DNA from: a virus
Reading direction: 5' to 3' (one strand)
IMG/VR virus record: IMGVR_UViG_3300010883_015386
Location: 1-39,389 of that record
Length of the DNA: 39,389 bases
Position numbers and translations under genes: made by a program. The notes beneath the pieces were generated by a model. It did not search any database, had not been told where the DNA came from, and saw nothing but the letters and a program-made list of their open reading frames with translations. Of this stretch, positions 1 to 7,139 are shown one piece after another; positions within the stretch are counted from its first letter, which is position 1, and the number at the start of each line of letters is the position of its first letter.

Positions 1-2
1 TA

Positions 3-251
3 AATTACCATCCCGATAATATGACATGCGGTGGAGGTACAAAATGCTCGAGATTTGCACTTGCACTAGGATTCATTACATTAGAGTTTTACGCAAACAC
101 AAAAACGTTTAAGCAATTATCATTCCAATTAAACGGAACCGATAAAGAAATTCAAATCGAGTTCGGATGGAAAAACATCATGTATATTTACAGAAAAATG
201 GAGAACGGTAATTACAATCACAAATGTGAATTACTTTATTCTTGGAGCTAA
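3..251 (+). CDS. Hypothetical protein, 5'-truncated by the window edge
   Basis: The frame is open from base 3 with no stop before the first ATG at 21, so the true start is probably upstream of the window. The visible C-terminal part (about 83 residues) carries an N-terminal TCGGGTKC segment and then an alternating polar/hydrophobic pattern that suggests a small beta-rich fold. I do not recognise a family. It is followed 20 bases later by another small gene in the same direction, so the two are probably co-transcribed. Confidence 0.5.
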   Translation, partial: NYHPDNMTCGGGTKCSRFALALGFITLEFYANTKTFKQLSFQLNGTDKEIQIEFGWKNIMYIYRKMENGNYNHKCELLYSWS

Positions 252-271
252 ATCCCTAAAACCCTAAAACA

Positions 272-559
272 ATGAAATTACTTATGTGCATAAACTGCAA
301 TTCAATCTTTAACCTAACTCAAAAATCTAAATCTTGTGATTGTGGTGAAAGTAAAGGACACTACACCGGAAATCTACATGCAGTCCATAGCGGACCTTCA
401 ATTCCTATTGGATTTAATAATAGTTCCTTTATGCAAGCAATAAGAATGCAAGGATTTGCAAACCAAACCGAAAAAGGAAACCCAAGAATATGTTGCAAAG
501 GCGAAGAATTCACTGCATTTACTATACCTGAATGGGCTGAAACAATTGAAAAAGTTTAA
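272..559 (+). CDS. Small zinc-ribbon-like hypothetical protein
   Basis: This 95-aa protein starts with a CxxC pair (C6, C9) followed by a CxC pair (C22, C24), the spacing of a short zinc-binding knuckle. Two more cysteines lie near residues 74-75. The remainder has no recognised motif, so metal binding is inferred only from cysteine spacing. The last codons contain the -35 part (GAAACA at 539) of a class I promoter serving the downstream clamp-loader region, so the gene's 3' end doubles as regulatory DNA. Confidence 0.6.
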   Translation: MKLLMCINCNSIFNLTQKSKSCDCGESKGHYTGNLHAVHSGPSIPIGFNNSSFMQAIRMQGFANQTEKGNPRICCKGEEFTAFTIPEWAETIEKV

Positions 560-569
560 CATATAATAA
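539..569 (+). promoter_or_regulatory. Class I phage promoter (upstream of 34-aa ORF and clamp loader)
   Basis: GAAACA at 539-544 is followed after exactly 17 bases by TATAAT at 562-567, within CATATAATAA. The spacing matches the other class I sites in this window. The -35 part lies inside the coding end of the preceding gene. Confidence 0.6.
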
Positions 570-578
570 TTAAAGAGT

Positions 579-683
579 ATGCAAACAATAATACAAATAA
601 GTGGAATTCTATGGTGCATAATATGTGTATCTGCAGCAGTAGGATTCTTAATAACTTATTTCGATAACAAACGAAAATTATGA
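579..683 (+). CDS. 34-aa single-pass membrane microprotein
   Basis: ATG at 579 opens a 34-residue ORF: a short polar N-terminus, a hydrophobic segment of about 20 residues (around residues 9-27), and a basic end, NKRKL. It follows AAAGAG and a class I promoter. Its TGA stop overlaps the ATG of the clamp-loader gene as ATGA (680-683), a strong sign of translational coupling and of a real gene. The function is unknown. The topology suggests a small inner-membrane protein. Confidence 0.6.
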   Translation: MQTIIQISGILWCIICVSAAVGFLITYFDNKRKL

Positions 684-1633
684 GTCACACAGAAACATTA
701 TTATGGACCGAAAAATATCGGCCAAAAGAATTAAAGGATCTAATCGTTCCTGAAAGAATTTACAAAAAATTAGACAAAGGAGTTTATCAAAACTTACTTT
801 TCTATGGTGGACCTGGTAGTGGAAAAACATCTTCTGCTAAGATCTTATCTAAAGGTCATCCATTCTTGTATATCAATTGTTCATCAGAAACAGGTGTTGA
901 CGTAGTAAGAACTAAGATATCCGAATTTTGTTCTACTCTATCACTTCTTGACGGTGAACGAAAATTAAAAGTAGTTATATTAGATGAGTTTGATGGTGTC
1001 TCAGACCAATACATGAAGGCGTTACGTGGAACAATCGAACAGTTCCATTTGAGTGCAAGATTCATTGCAACCTGTAATTATTTCAATAAGATTCCTGATA
1101 ATATACAATCTAGATTTGAATGTATAAATTTTGACTTTAGCGATGTTGAGGAAACTGAAATTCTAAAAAAGTATTTACGAAGAATATACGAAATATGTAA
1201 AAAGGAAGGAATGGAAATCGAAAAGGATGCATTATTAGAATTAGTAAAGCGTAAATTTCCAGATCTTAGAAACACTATAAACGTACTTCAAGGATATTAT
1301 GCAGAAGGTAAAACAAATATATCAAAAACCGATGTTACAACATTCCATGGAGTTTACAAAGATTTATTTGATATGATATTTAATGAATTAGCAACACCAC
1401 ATAAGAACTATCAATATATCGTAGGAACGTATGGACATCGAGTAGATGATGTTATTAAAGCATTAGGTACTGATTTTGTAGAATACATTCAAACGGAATA
1501 TCCAGCTAAAATTAAAAATTTAGGTGAAATATGTTTTGAAGTTAATAAACATTCATACGAATCTAGATTTGCAATCGATCCAGTGGTAACATTATTATCT
1601 CTGGTATTCAAACTTCAAAAGATTATAAGTTAG
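680..1633 (+). CDS. 44: Sliding-clamp loader ATPase subunit (T4 gp44-like)
   Basis: This is an AAA+ ATPase of 317 aa, almost the length of T4 gp44 (319 aa). It loads the ring-shaped DNA polymerase clamp onto primed DNA. Visible motifs are an N-terminal LLWTEKYRP box, Walker A GGPGSGKT (43-50), Walker B VVILDEFD (98-105), sensor 1 TCN (131-133) and the arginine-finger SRF (144-146), as in RFC small subunits and gp44. The C-terminal half is the helical collar. The start overlaps the preceding microprotein by four bases. A probable partner subunit (gp62-like) lies at 3073. Confidence 0.93.
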   Translation: MSHTETLLWTEKYRPKELKDLIVPERIYKKLDKGVYQNLLFYGGPGSGKTSSAKILSKGHPFLYINCSSETGVDVVRTKISEFCSTLSLLDGERKLKVVILDEFDGVSDQYMKALRGTIEQFHLSARFIATCNYFNKIPDNIQSRFECINFDFSDVEETEILKKYLRRIYEICKKEGMEIEKDALLELVKRKFPDLRNTINVLQGYYAEGKTNISKTDVTTFHGVYKDLFDMIFNELATPHKNYQYIVGTYGHRVDDVIKALGTDFVEYIQTEYPAKIKNLGEICFEVNKHSYESRFAIDPVVTLLSLVFKLQKIIS

Positions 1634-1661
1634 AAACTTTTTGATTAAAACATCATATAAA
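1633..1661 (+). promoter_or_regulatory. Class I phage promoter (upstream of 5' nuclease)
   Basis: GAAACT (1633-1638) and TATAAA (1656-1661) are separated by 17 bases, in the form GAAACTTTTT-N11-CATATAAAA. The -35 part overlaps the stop of the clamp-loader gene and a small AAGTT-AGA-AACTT hairpin followed by Ts. Confidence 0.65.
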
Positions 1662-1683
1662 ATTAAAATAACCCCATAACGTT

Positions 1684-2877
1684 ATGAACAAATATACATT
1701 AATAGTAGATGGTAATTATTTCCTACATAAAACATTTTTTATCTCAGGAAAAATTAAAGGCAGTAAGGGTGCATTAAACTTTATCGATGATCCGGAAATG
1801 GATACCGATATATTAGGTGCTAAATTAGCAATGGACTTTGCTTATGAAGTAAAAAGATTTTCACCTATTTTAGATGGTATCGTTTATTGCATAGATTCAT
1901 CATCTTGGCGAAAGGATTTTTATCCACAATCTAATACCTTAGAAACTGCAGAATCTCAACAATATAAAGGTAATCGTAAACGAGATAATTCAATCAATTG
2001 GAAATACATTTATGATTTACATGATAAATTTGCGGCATCATTAAAAGCTCTTGGTTGTACTATTTCTAGAGTAGATGGTGCGGAAGCCGATGATTTAATC
2101 TTTGCATGGTCGGCGTATCTTAATCTTCAAAATAGAAATTCCTTAATCTTTTCTGGTGATAACGATTTAATTCAACTTGTATGTGATAATGCAAATGGAA
2201 CTAATACCGTTTATTACAATAAATTTTCTAAGGCACTTTATTCTCCTTTAGGTTTCGAAAATTGGTTATCAGAAACTACTACTCAAAGTATAGATATTTT
2301 CGATCAACCTTTAGATCTAACTAGTAATACAAAATTAGCAATGCAAGGTGTTTTACGAGGTATAGAATTACGAGAAACAAATACATTAGAATTTGTATTT
2401 AAGAAAATTCTTACTGGTGATACAGGTGATAACGTCTCACCATTATATCAATTTACAAAAACAAATAAAGATGGTAAAACTAGAGTCTATAATATAACAA
2501 ATAACAAGGCAACTAAAATACTAGACATCTATGAAGATAAACACGGAACTATCGACGAAACAACATTCTTTACTAAAGAATCTATGGAATCTATTTGTAG
2601 AATAACTAAAGATCATCTTAAAATAATGGATAAAACATTACCTCAATTATTAGAAAAATATGAAGCTAATAGAAATCTAATGTATTTGCACAATAAAGCA
2701 ATACCATCTGCTATTATGAATGTTATGTTAAAATCTATAGAGAATTCAGACTTTAAGAGTATTCACGCACTAGATCAAATAAATAAAGAAAACATTTCTA
2801 AACCTATCGTTAAGAATAAAGATAACACAACTCCTGGTAAGCAAGAGGCTTCATTCTTTGGCGGAATAAAATTTTAA
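1684..2877 (+). CDS. FEN/RNase H-like 5'-3' nuclease (T4 rnh type)
   Basis: The protein has the acidic signatures of the FEN-1/5' nuclease superfamily: DGNYFLHKT (D9), a CIDSSSWRKDF segment with D71, YKGNRKRD (94-101), GAEADDLIFAW (E134, D136, D137), SGDNDLIQL (D159, D161) and GDTGDN (D246, D249). Members such as T4 RNase H remove RNA primers and flaps from Okazaki fragments. At 397 aa it is longer than T4 RNase H (305 aa), with an extended C-terminal region that ends QEASFFGGIKF. A terminal hydrophobic peptide of this kind could bind the sliding clamp, but that is inference. Its position beside clamp-loader genes supports a replication role. Confidence 0.85.
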   Translation: MNKYTLIVDGNYFLHKTFFISGKIKGSKGALNFIDDPEMDTDILGAKLAMDFAYEVKRFSPILDGIVYCIDSSSWRKDFYPQSNTLETAESQQYKGNRKRDNSINWKYIYDLHDKFAASLKALGCTISRVDGAEADDLIFAWSAYLNLQNRNSLIFSGDNDLIQLVCDNANGTNTVYYNKFSKALYSPLGFENWLSETTTQSIDIFDQPLDLTSNTKLAMQGVLRGIELRETNTLEFVFKKILTGDTGDNVSPLYQFTKTNKDGKTRVYNITNNKATKILDIYEDKHGTIDETTFFTKESMESICRITKDHLKIMDKTLPQLLEKYEANRNLMYLHNKAIPSAIMNVMLKSIENSDFKSIHALDQINKENISKPIVKNKDNTTPGKQEASFFGGIKF

Positions 2878-2881
2878 TAAT

Positions 2882-3049
2882 ATGAGCGCAGAATTTCACA
2901 AAACTATAATGGGTAAAAAATACTATGAACGTGATTTACCTAGACTAATCGAATCAAATCAAGAATTAGCTAAACAATTAAAAAGACAAAACGATCTAAA
3001 CGAAAAATTAGTTCGTAAAGAAAGATCAGCGAAGAATCTTACTAAGTAA
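2882..3049 (+). CDS. Small charged helical protein (55 aa)
   Basis: ATG at 2882 begins four bases after the nuclease stop and encodes MSAEFHKTIMGKKYYERDLP and onward, ending at TAA 3047-3049. The second half is a lysine/glutamate/leucine-rich helix with heptad-like spacing, suggesting a short coiled coil. No family is recognised. Tight placement and typical codon use support it as a real gene. The -35 box of the next class I promoter lies in its last codons. Confidence 0.6.
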   Translation: MSAEFHKTIMGKKYYERDLPRLIESNQELAKQLKRQNDLNEKLVRKERSAKNLTK

Positions 3050-3064
3050 TAGTTCATATAATAA
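3034..3064 (+). promoter_or_regulatory. Class I phage promoter (upstream of gp62-like gene)
   Basis: GAATCT (3034-3039) sits 17 bases before TATAAT (3057-3062), in CATATAATAA. The -35 differs from GAAACT at one base, and the -10 block is identical to the other class I sites. Confidence 0.5.
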
Positions 3065-3072
3065 ATAAAACT

Positions 3073-3492
3073 ATGCAATTATTCGATTTAGTTAGGGTGA
3101 TGTTTACAAATCCTAAAAAGTATTCAGAAATTAAAAATTCAGATAAAGCTAAAAATCATTTTATGATGAATCGATTTATGGCTATCAACTTTCCAGAACA
3201 AGCTCAAATTCTTAATAAGAATGGAATTAACGGTATTGGTGTTTTAGATACATGGCAATTCATAACATCTAAATTCAAAAGAGTACCTGGTTGGATATAT
3301 ACTAAAACGAAGAAAACTAAGAAGCAACAAGCCTTAGAATATAAATACTCAGAAGAATTGGTTAGTCTTTATTTAGAAAAGAATCAAATTTCTATGAGAG
3401 ATTTCAATCAACTCATCAAACTAAACCCAGAGGTAATGCAAAATTACTTTGATAAACTAAGAAAACAATTTGACACTTATGTTAGAGACTAA
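3073..3492 (+). CDS. 62: Probable clamp-loader small subunit (T4 gp62-like)
   Basis: This 139-aa protein begins with an amphipathic LFDLVRVMF segment, then MMNRFMAINFPEQAQ, a central basic stretch RVPGWIYTKTKKTKK, and a helical C-terminus with FNQLIKLNPE. That order resembles the divergent gp62 proteins of T4-like marine phages, in which NRF and arginine/tryptophan/lysine segments precede a helical end. In T4, gp62 bridges four gp44 subunits in the clamp loader. Identification rests on weak pattern similarity plus proximity to the gp44-like gene. T4 gp62 is longer (187 aa). An unrelated replication accessory protein is possible. Confidence 0.45.
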   Translation: MQLFDLVRVMFTNPKKYSEIKNSDKAKNHFMMNRFMAINFPEQAQILNKNGINGIGVLDTWQFITSKFKRVPGWIYTKTKKTKKQQALEYKYSEELVSLYLEKNQISMRDFNQLIKLNPEVMQNYFDKLRKQFDTYVRD

Positions 3493-4132
3493 TCTCACAT
3501 ATCCACTTGTAGTAGAAGTGACGATGTATAAACATAATTGGTCAGATAACAAAATCATATCAGAAATAAAAAAAAATGCAAGACTTAATCGAGTAGGATC
3601 TACTGATTCTCATTTTTTTGTTTCTACTAAAGATCTAAAAGAAATTCTTGCAAATAAGTTTTCAGAAGATATATTACATCAAGCTAGTTTAACAACTGAA
3701 AAATTAGCAGAAAACATAACATCTGCGTTTTTTTTGCATAACGTAGTTAATTCATTTTCTAATCTACGTTTTGTTAAATTTAACTTATCATCAGAGAAAA
3801 ACTATACTAGAAAACAAGGAAAGTCAATAAACTTTGATTACAAAATTTTACATGCAAGAATAAACTTACCTGAATTGGTAGAATCTACAAAAGAGTTAAA
3901 GGATATTAGAAAATTACTTTTTGATATGAAGTTTTGGAAATTTAATAAATTCAATCCAACTACCTTTATAGAAATTTCTTCTAGAGATTTGATAAACCAA
4001 ATTCATTATCATGAAGGTTCAGATTCAGAGTTTGTAAAAGAACATGCTGCGGTAATTGGTGGCTTAATGAATTACATCGATATTAAATTAGAAAACGATA
4101 ATTCAGTAATTCATTTAATTATACGTGAGTGA
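3479..4132 (+). CDS. Hypothetical protein (217 aa)
   Basis: The reading frame extends upstream to a TTG at 3470, but the first ATG is at 3479. It overlaps the 3' end of the gp62-like gene by 14 bases, so translation is probably coupled. The protein has no membrane segment and no recognised motif. It alternates hydrophobic and charged residues in a way typical of a soluble mixed alpha/beta fold. In T4 the gene after 62 is regA, but this sequence is much longer and shows nothing that identifies it as RegA. Confidence 0.6.
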   Translation: MLETNLTYPLVVEVTMYKHNWSDNKIISEIKKNARLNRVGSTDSHFFVSTKDLKEILANKFSEDILHQASLTTEKLAENITSAFFLHNVVNSFSNLRFVKFNLSSEKNYTRKQGKSINFDYKILHARINLPELVESTKELKDIRKLLFDMKFWKFNKFNPTTFIEISSRDLINQIHYHEGSDSEFVKEHAAVIGGLMNYIDIKLENDNSVIHLIIRE

Positions 4133-4148
4133 TATATAGTTAAAAATA
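4131..4148 (+). promoter_or_regulatory. Class II late-like promoter (weak)
   Basis: GATATATAGTTAAAAATA lies just before the small membrane protein gene at 4160. It matches the class II pattern with one change (TATAGT for TATAAT) and has no GAAAC box 17 bases upstream. Confidence 0.4.
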
Positions 4149-4159
4149 ACCTTTTAATT

Positions 4160-4462
4160 ATGTCAATATCTAAGAAAACCGGATTCATCCACAACATGTT
4201 AAGCAAAAATGGAAAAGTATCTAGCAAAAGATTCTGTACATTTACTTGCCTATTCTTTATGATGGTAGGGTATATAGCTAACTTATTCTGGGGATTTGAA
4301 GTATCAGAAAAATTATTTGAATCTTTACAATGGATCGTTATGGCGGGATTAGGCTTTACTGCATCTGAGAATTTTGCACCTAAGGATCCAATTCCTGTTA
4401 CTCCTGAAATTACAGAAACTCATGAAGAAGAACAACCTCCATCTGATGCCGATTGCTGTTAA
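4160..4462 (+). CDS. Two-transmembrane protein, holin-like candidate
   Basis: This 100-aa protein has a basic N-terminus, a hydrophobic segment around residues 26-45 (FCTFTCLFFMMVGYIANLFW), a second around 56-68 (LQWIVMAGLGFTA), and an acidic, proline-rich tail ending DADCC. Small phage proteins with two membrane spans and a charged tail often act as holins, but many do not, and no lysin gene is adjacent. It sits just before the structural block behind a class II motif, which suggests late expression. Holin function is only a possibility. Confidence 0.55.
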   Translation: MSISKKTGFIHNMLSKNGKVSSKRFCTFTCLFFMMVGYIANLFWGFEVSEKLFESLQWIVMAGLGFTASENFAPKDPIPVTPEITETHEEEQPPSDADCC

Positions 4463-4470
4463 TTTTTGTT

Positions 4471-4487
4471 GAATATATAATAAAACA
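4471..4487 (+). promoter_or_regulatory. Class II late-like promoter (upstream of gp14-like gene)
   Basis: GAATATATAATAAAACA lies 18 bases before the ATG at 4505. It contains the TATAATAAAA core of the class II motif with no GAAAC -35 box. Confidence 0.5.
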
Positions 4488-4504
4488 AAACAATCTAAAC
4501 GAAT

Positions 4505-6517
4505 ATGGCAGTTACTGAATCAGCCACAGTTAGTATAAACTTTACTACTAATAACATTACATATAAAGATGGTGATTCTTTAATCATTAGCTTTGATGGA
4601 AAGTTTGGTGCAGTTAAAGAATTTACAGGATATACAGAAACTACTTCTCCTGTACAAACATCCAATGATTATTACATGACTAATTTACGTTGGTCATTAG
4701 ATGATGCAACTTGGTCTCCTTGGTTACAATTAGCAGTTGATCCTAATACAGGAGACAAATCATTACCAGATATGTCTTTCGCAGAAGGTTCTGATATAAA
4801 CTTACAATTCAAGTATATACGAGTATCTCAACCACAGGCACCTACCGGACAAAATACATTATCGGTTACAAACGTAACACTTAAATTAGATACTACAGTA
4901 GCAGAATCAGATTATAAAGCTCCACCTGCTAAAATGTGTCCAACTGGAGATTTTTATAAAGGTATTAAAGTAGATTGCGACGGTGGCTTATTTAGAGTTT
5001 ATGATTTAATGGCACCAGCTATAGATCTAAATCGCTCGTTATCTCTAGCAGTTAGTGAAATGTTCGGACATCAAGTATGTTATTTCAAAACAACTGCAGA
5101 TCAAAAATCAAAAGACTTTATATTAAAGGAATACTCATTATATAATGTCACTGATGTAAAAAATGTTAGAATTGTAGTACCAGATAACGCATTTCCTGAT
5201 AATGCAATTATGTATACTCCGTTTGATATGGATTTTGAATCTCCTTTTGAAGTACAGATAGTTAAAGAAGATTTTGAAAAAGCATTCGGATATTGTGTAA
5301 GACCGGAAGAACGAGATTATCTTTACTTTCCTTTAGAAAATAGATTATATGAAATTCAATCAGCATATTTATTCAAAGACTTTATGCGAGATGGAACATA
5401 CTATAAAGTTGCATTATGGAAATGGCAAGATAAAGATAACGTGATGAGAACTGCTGGTAGTACAGCACAAACATTAACTGATAGTCTTACTGAAAATTTC
5501 GATGATTTATTTAAGACTGAGGATGAGAAAGAATTTACTCAAATAACTAAGCCATTACAATACGAAACATTAAATATAGGTGATTGGGACTTTATTAGAA
5601 GTTTAATTAATGCCAACTTACAAATAAACAAACACGACATTAACAATTACTTTACTATCGTTGCTAAATATGCTTATGATCTAAATACAATAGATTATGA
5701 TACTCTTGGTATAAGATATAAAACAAAAGTAAATTTACCAGAGGATGAAGATAGAGTATATTTATTTTGGTTCCAAGCAAATAGAAAAACTTTTGTTAAT
5801 ACACAATTTACTGCATCGATAGAAAATCCGGAAGTAGTCTTAGATCCAGGATTGAATTATAATTTATATCCAATAGGTAGTTCATCTTATGGAATGGGTT
5901 ACGATACTCTTTTTGATGGATTTGTTCCAAGTCCTGTAGGTGCAACATCTCCATCAGCTAAAGGAATTCAACTTAATTTACAATATGGACCGGATACTAA
6001 GCCTGGTTCAACTGCGTATATAACTACTGGATTTGAAGTTAAAGTTAATAACGATAACTATATTTTTAACGAAACTTATTTAGAACCATGGCCAGATAAT
6101 GGTTTTCCTAATTTATTAGTTGATGCAAAACAATATAATCAAAATACTTTACAAACTGAAAGAAAGTGGTTTGCTTGTGTACTAAACGTATCTAATCAAT
6201 ATGGAACAATGAATTTGAATATATGGGAAATGTCATGGGATGCTACTAAACCTGCATATACTCAACAATCAACCGAATTAAAATTAAGATTTGGCCAAAC
6301 TAAAACATTTACTAAAACTACACTAGCATTAAGTAATTATTATGAACTAAAGGGATTCCCTGGGTTAATGACAAACATAAGAATACTTAAAGAATTGATT
6401 AACGAAGAAAACCAACCATTAATGTTGAATAGATATACTGTAAGAGATAATCAATACGCTGAAATGATTGATAATGCATTACCTCCACTAAAGATGACTA
6501 GAGGATCTTCGAGGTAA
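4505..6517 (+). CDS. 14: Neck/tail-completion protein, gp14-like domain plus large extension
   Basis: Residues about 160-300 resemble T4 gp14. A pattern MFGHQVCYFK is followed by a region ending RPEERDYLYFPLENRLYEI (266-284), close to the gp14 pattern in which an RP-x-x-GD-x-IYFPL block precedes FEI and a receptor-like strand pair. gp14 forms part of the neck that joins head and tail. At 670 aa the protein is far longer than T4 gp14 (256 aa). The N-terminal 140 residues and C-terminal 300 residues are rich in beta-prone stretches and aromatic residues, like beta-sandwich modules. The order gp14-gp16-gp17-gp18-gp19 supports the call. Confidence 0.55.
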   Translation: MAVTESATVSINFTTNNITYKDGDSLIISFDGKFGAVKEFTGYTETTSPVQTSNDYYMTNLRWSLDDATWSPWLQLAVDPNTGDKSLPDMSFAEGSDINLQFKYIRVSQPQAPTGQNTLSVTNVTLKLDTTVAESDYKAPPAKMCPTGDFYKGIKVDCDGGLFRVYDLMAPAIDLNRSLSLAVSEMFGHQVCYFKTTADQKSKDFILKEYSLYNVTDVKNVRIVVPDNAFPDNAIMYTPFDMDFESPFEVQIVKEDFEKAFGYCVRPEERDYLYFPLENRLYEIQSAYLFKDFMRDGTYYKVALWKWQDKDNVMRTAGSTAQTLTDSLTENFDDLFKTEDEKEFTQITKPLQYETLNIGDWDFIRSLINANLQINKHDINNYFTIVAKYAYDLNTIDYDTLGIRYKTKVNLPEDEDRVYLFWFQANRKTFVNTQFTASIENPEVVLDPGLNYNLYPIGSSSYGMGYDTLFDGFVPSPVGATSPSAKGIQLNLQYGPDTKPGSTAYITTGFEVKVNNDNYIFNETYLEPWPDNGFPNLLVDAKQYNQNTLQTERKWFACVLNVSNQYGTMNLNIWEMSWDATKPAYTQQSTELKLRFGQTKTFTKTTLALSNYYELKGFPGLMTNIRILKELINEENQPLMLNRYTVRDNQYAEMIDNALPPLKMTRGSSR

Positions 6518-6533
6518 TATAAAAACTTAAACT

Positions 6534-7139
6534 ATGCCAAATAACAAAGACGAAGTTAGAGAATCTATAAAAGATCTACTACAAGATGACGGTACTAACT
6601 TGCCAATAGCTAACACAGGAGATTTACCATCATTCCATAGTATGGAAACTTTTAGTTATGATACTACTAAAACTGCTGCAGTAGAAAACGCAAAGAAGAT
6701 GATGTCAACAGTAATGAAATTATATCTTAGCGAGAAAATAATTGAAGAGAACGAATATGTTCAAATGAAACAACGAGTAGAGGAAATGCAATTAGCTACT
6801 TTACTTAATCAAATGCAACAAATGCAACATTCTATTGAAGTTCTTATGAGAACAATTGAAACTGGTGAATTATCTCCTAGAATGTTTGAGGTTCTTGGAG
6901 GACTACAAAAAACTATGTTAGAAATTAACAAACATACAACTTTACATATTATGGCATCTGAAGAGAACGCAAAAAAATTAAAACATGATATTGATATTTA
7001 TGGAGATAACAAAGAATTATCACAAAGTAAAAAGATTGATGGAGTAGTTTCGAGAGGAAATCGAGACTTTATGAAAGATATTCAAGAAGAAATTCAAGAT
7101 GTTGACTTTGATAACGAAGAACAAAAAGATGGAGAGTAA
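6534..7139 (+). CDS. 16: Probable terminase small subunit (gp16 position)
   Basis: This 201-aa protein is mostly helical, with a methionine- and glutamine-rich coiled-coil-like core (about residues 50-105) and an acidic C-terminus. It lies directly before the large terminase and overlaps it. In T4-like genomes this place belongs to gp16, the ring-forming small terminase that recruits DNA to the motor. No specific gp16 motif was recognised, so the call rests on position, size and predicted helical content. Confidence 0.5.
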   Translation: MPNNKDEVRESIKDLLQDDGTNLPIANTGDLPSFHSMETFSYDTTKTAAVENAKKMMSTVMKLYLSEKIIEENEYVQMKQRVEEMQLATLLNQMQQMQHSIEVLMRTIETGELSPRMFEVLGGLQKTMLEINKHTTLHIMASEENAKKLKHDIDIYGDNKELSQSKKIDGVVSRGNRDFMKDIQEEIQDVDFDNEEQKDGE

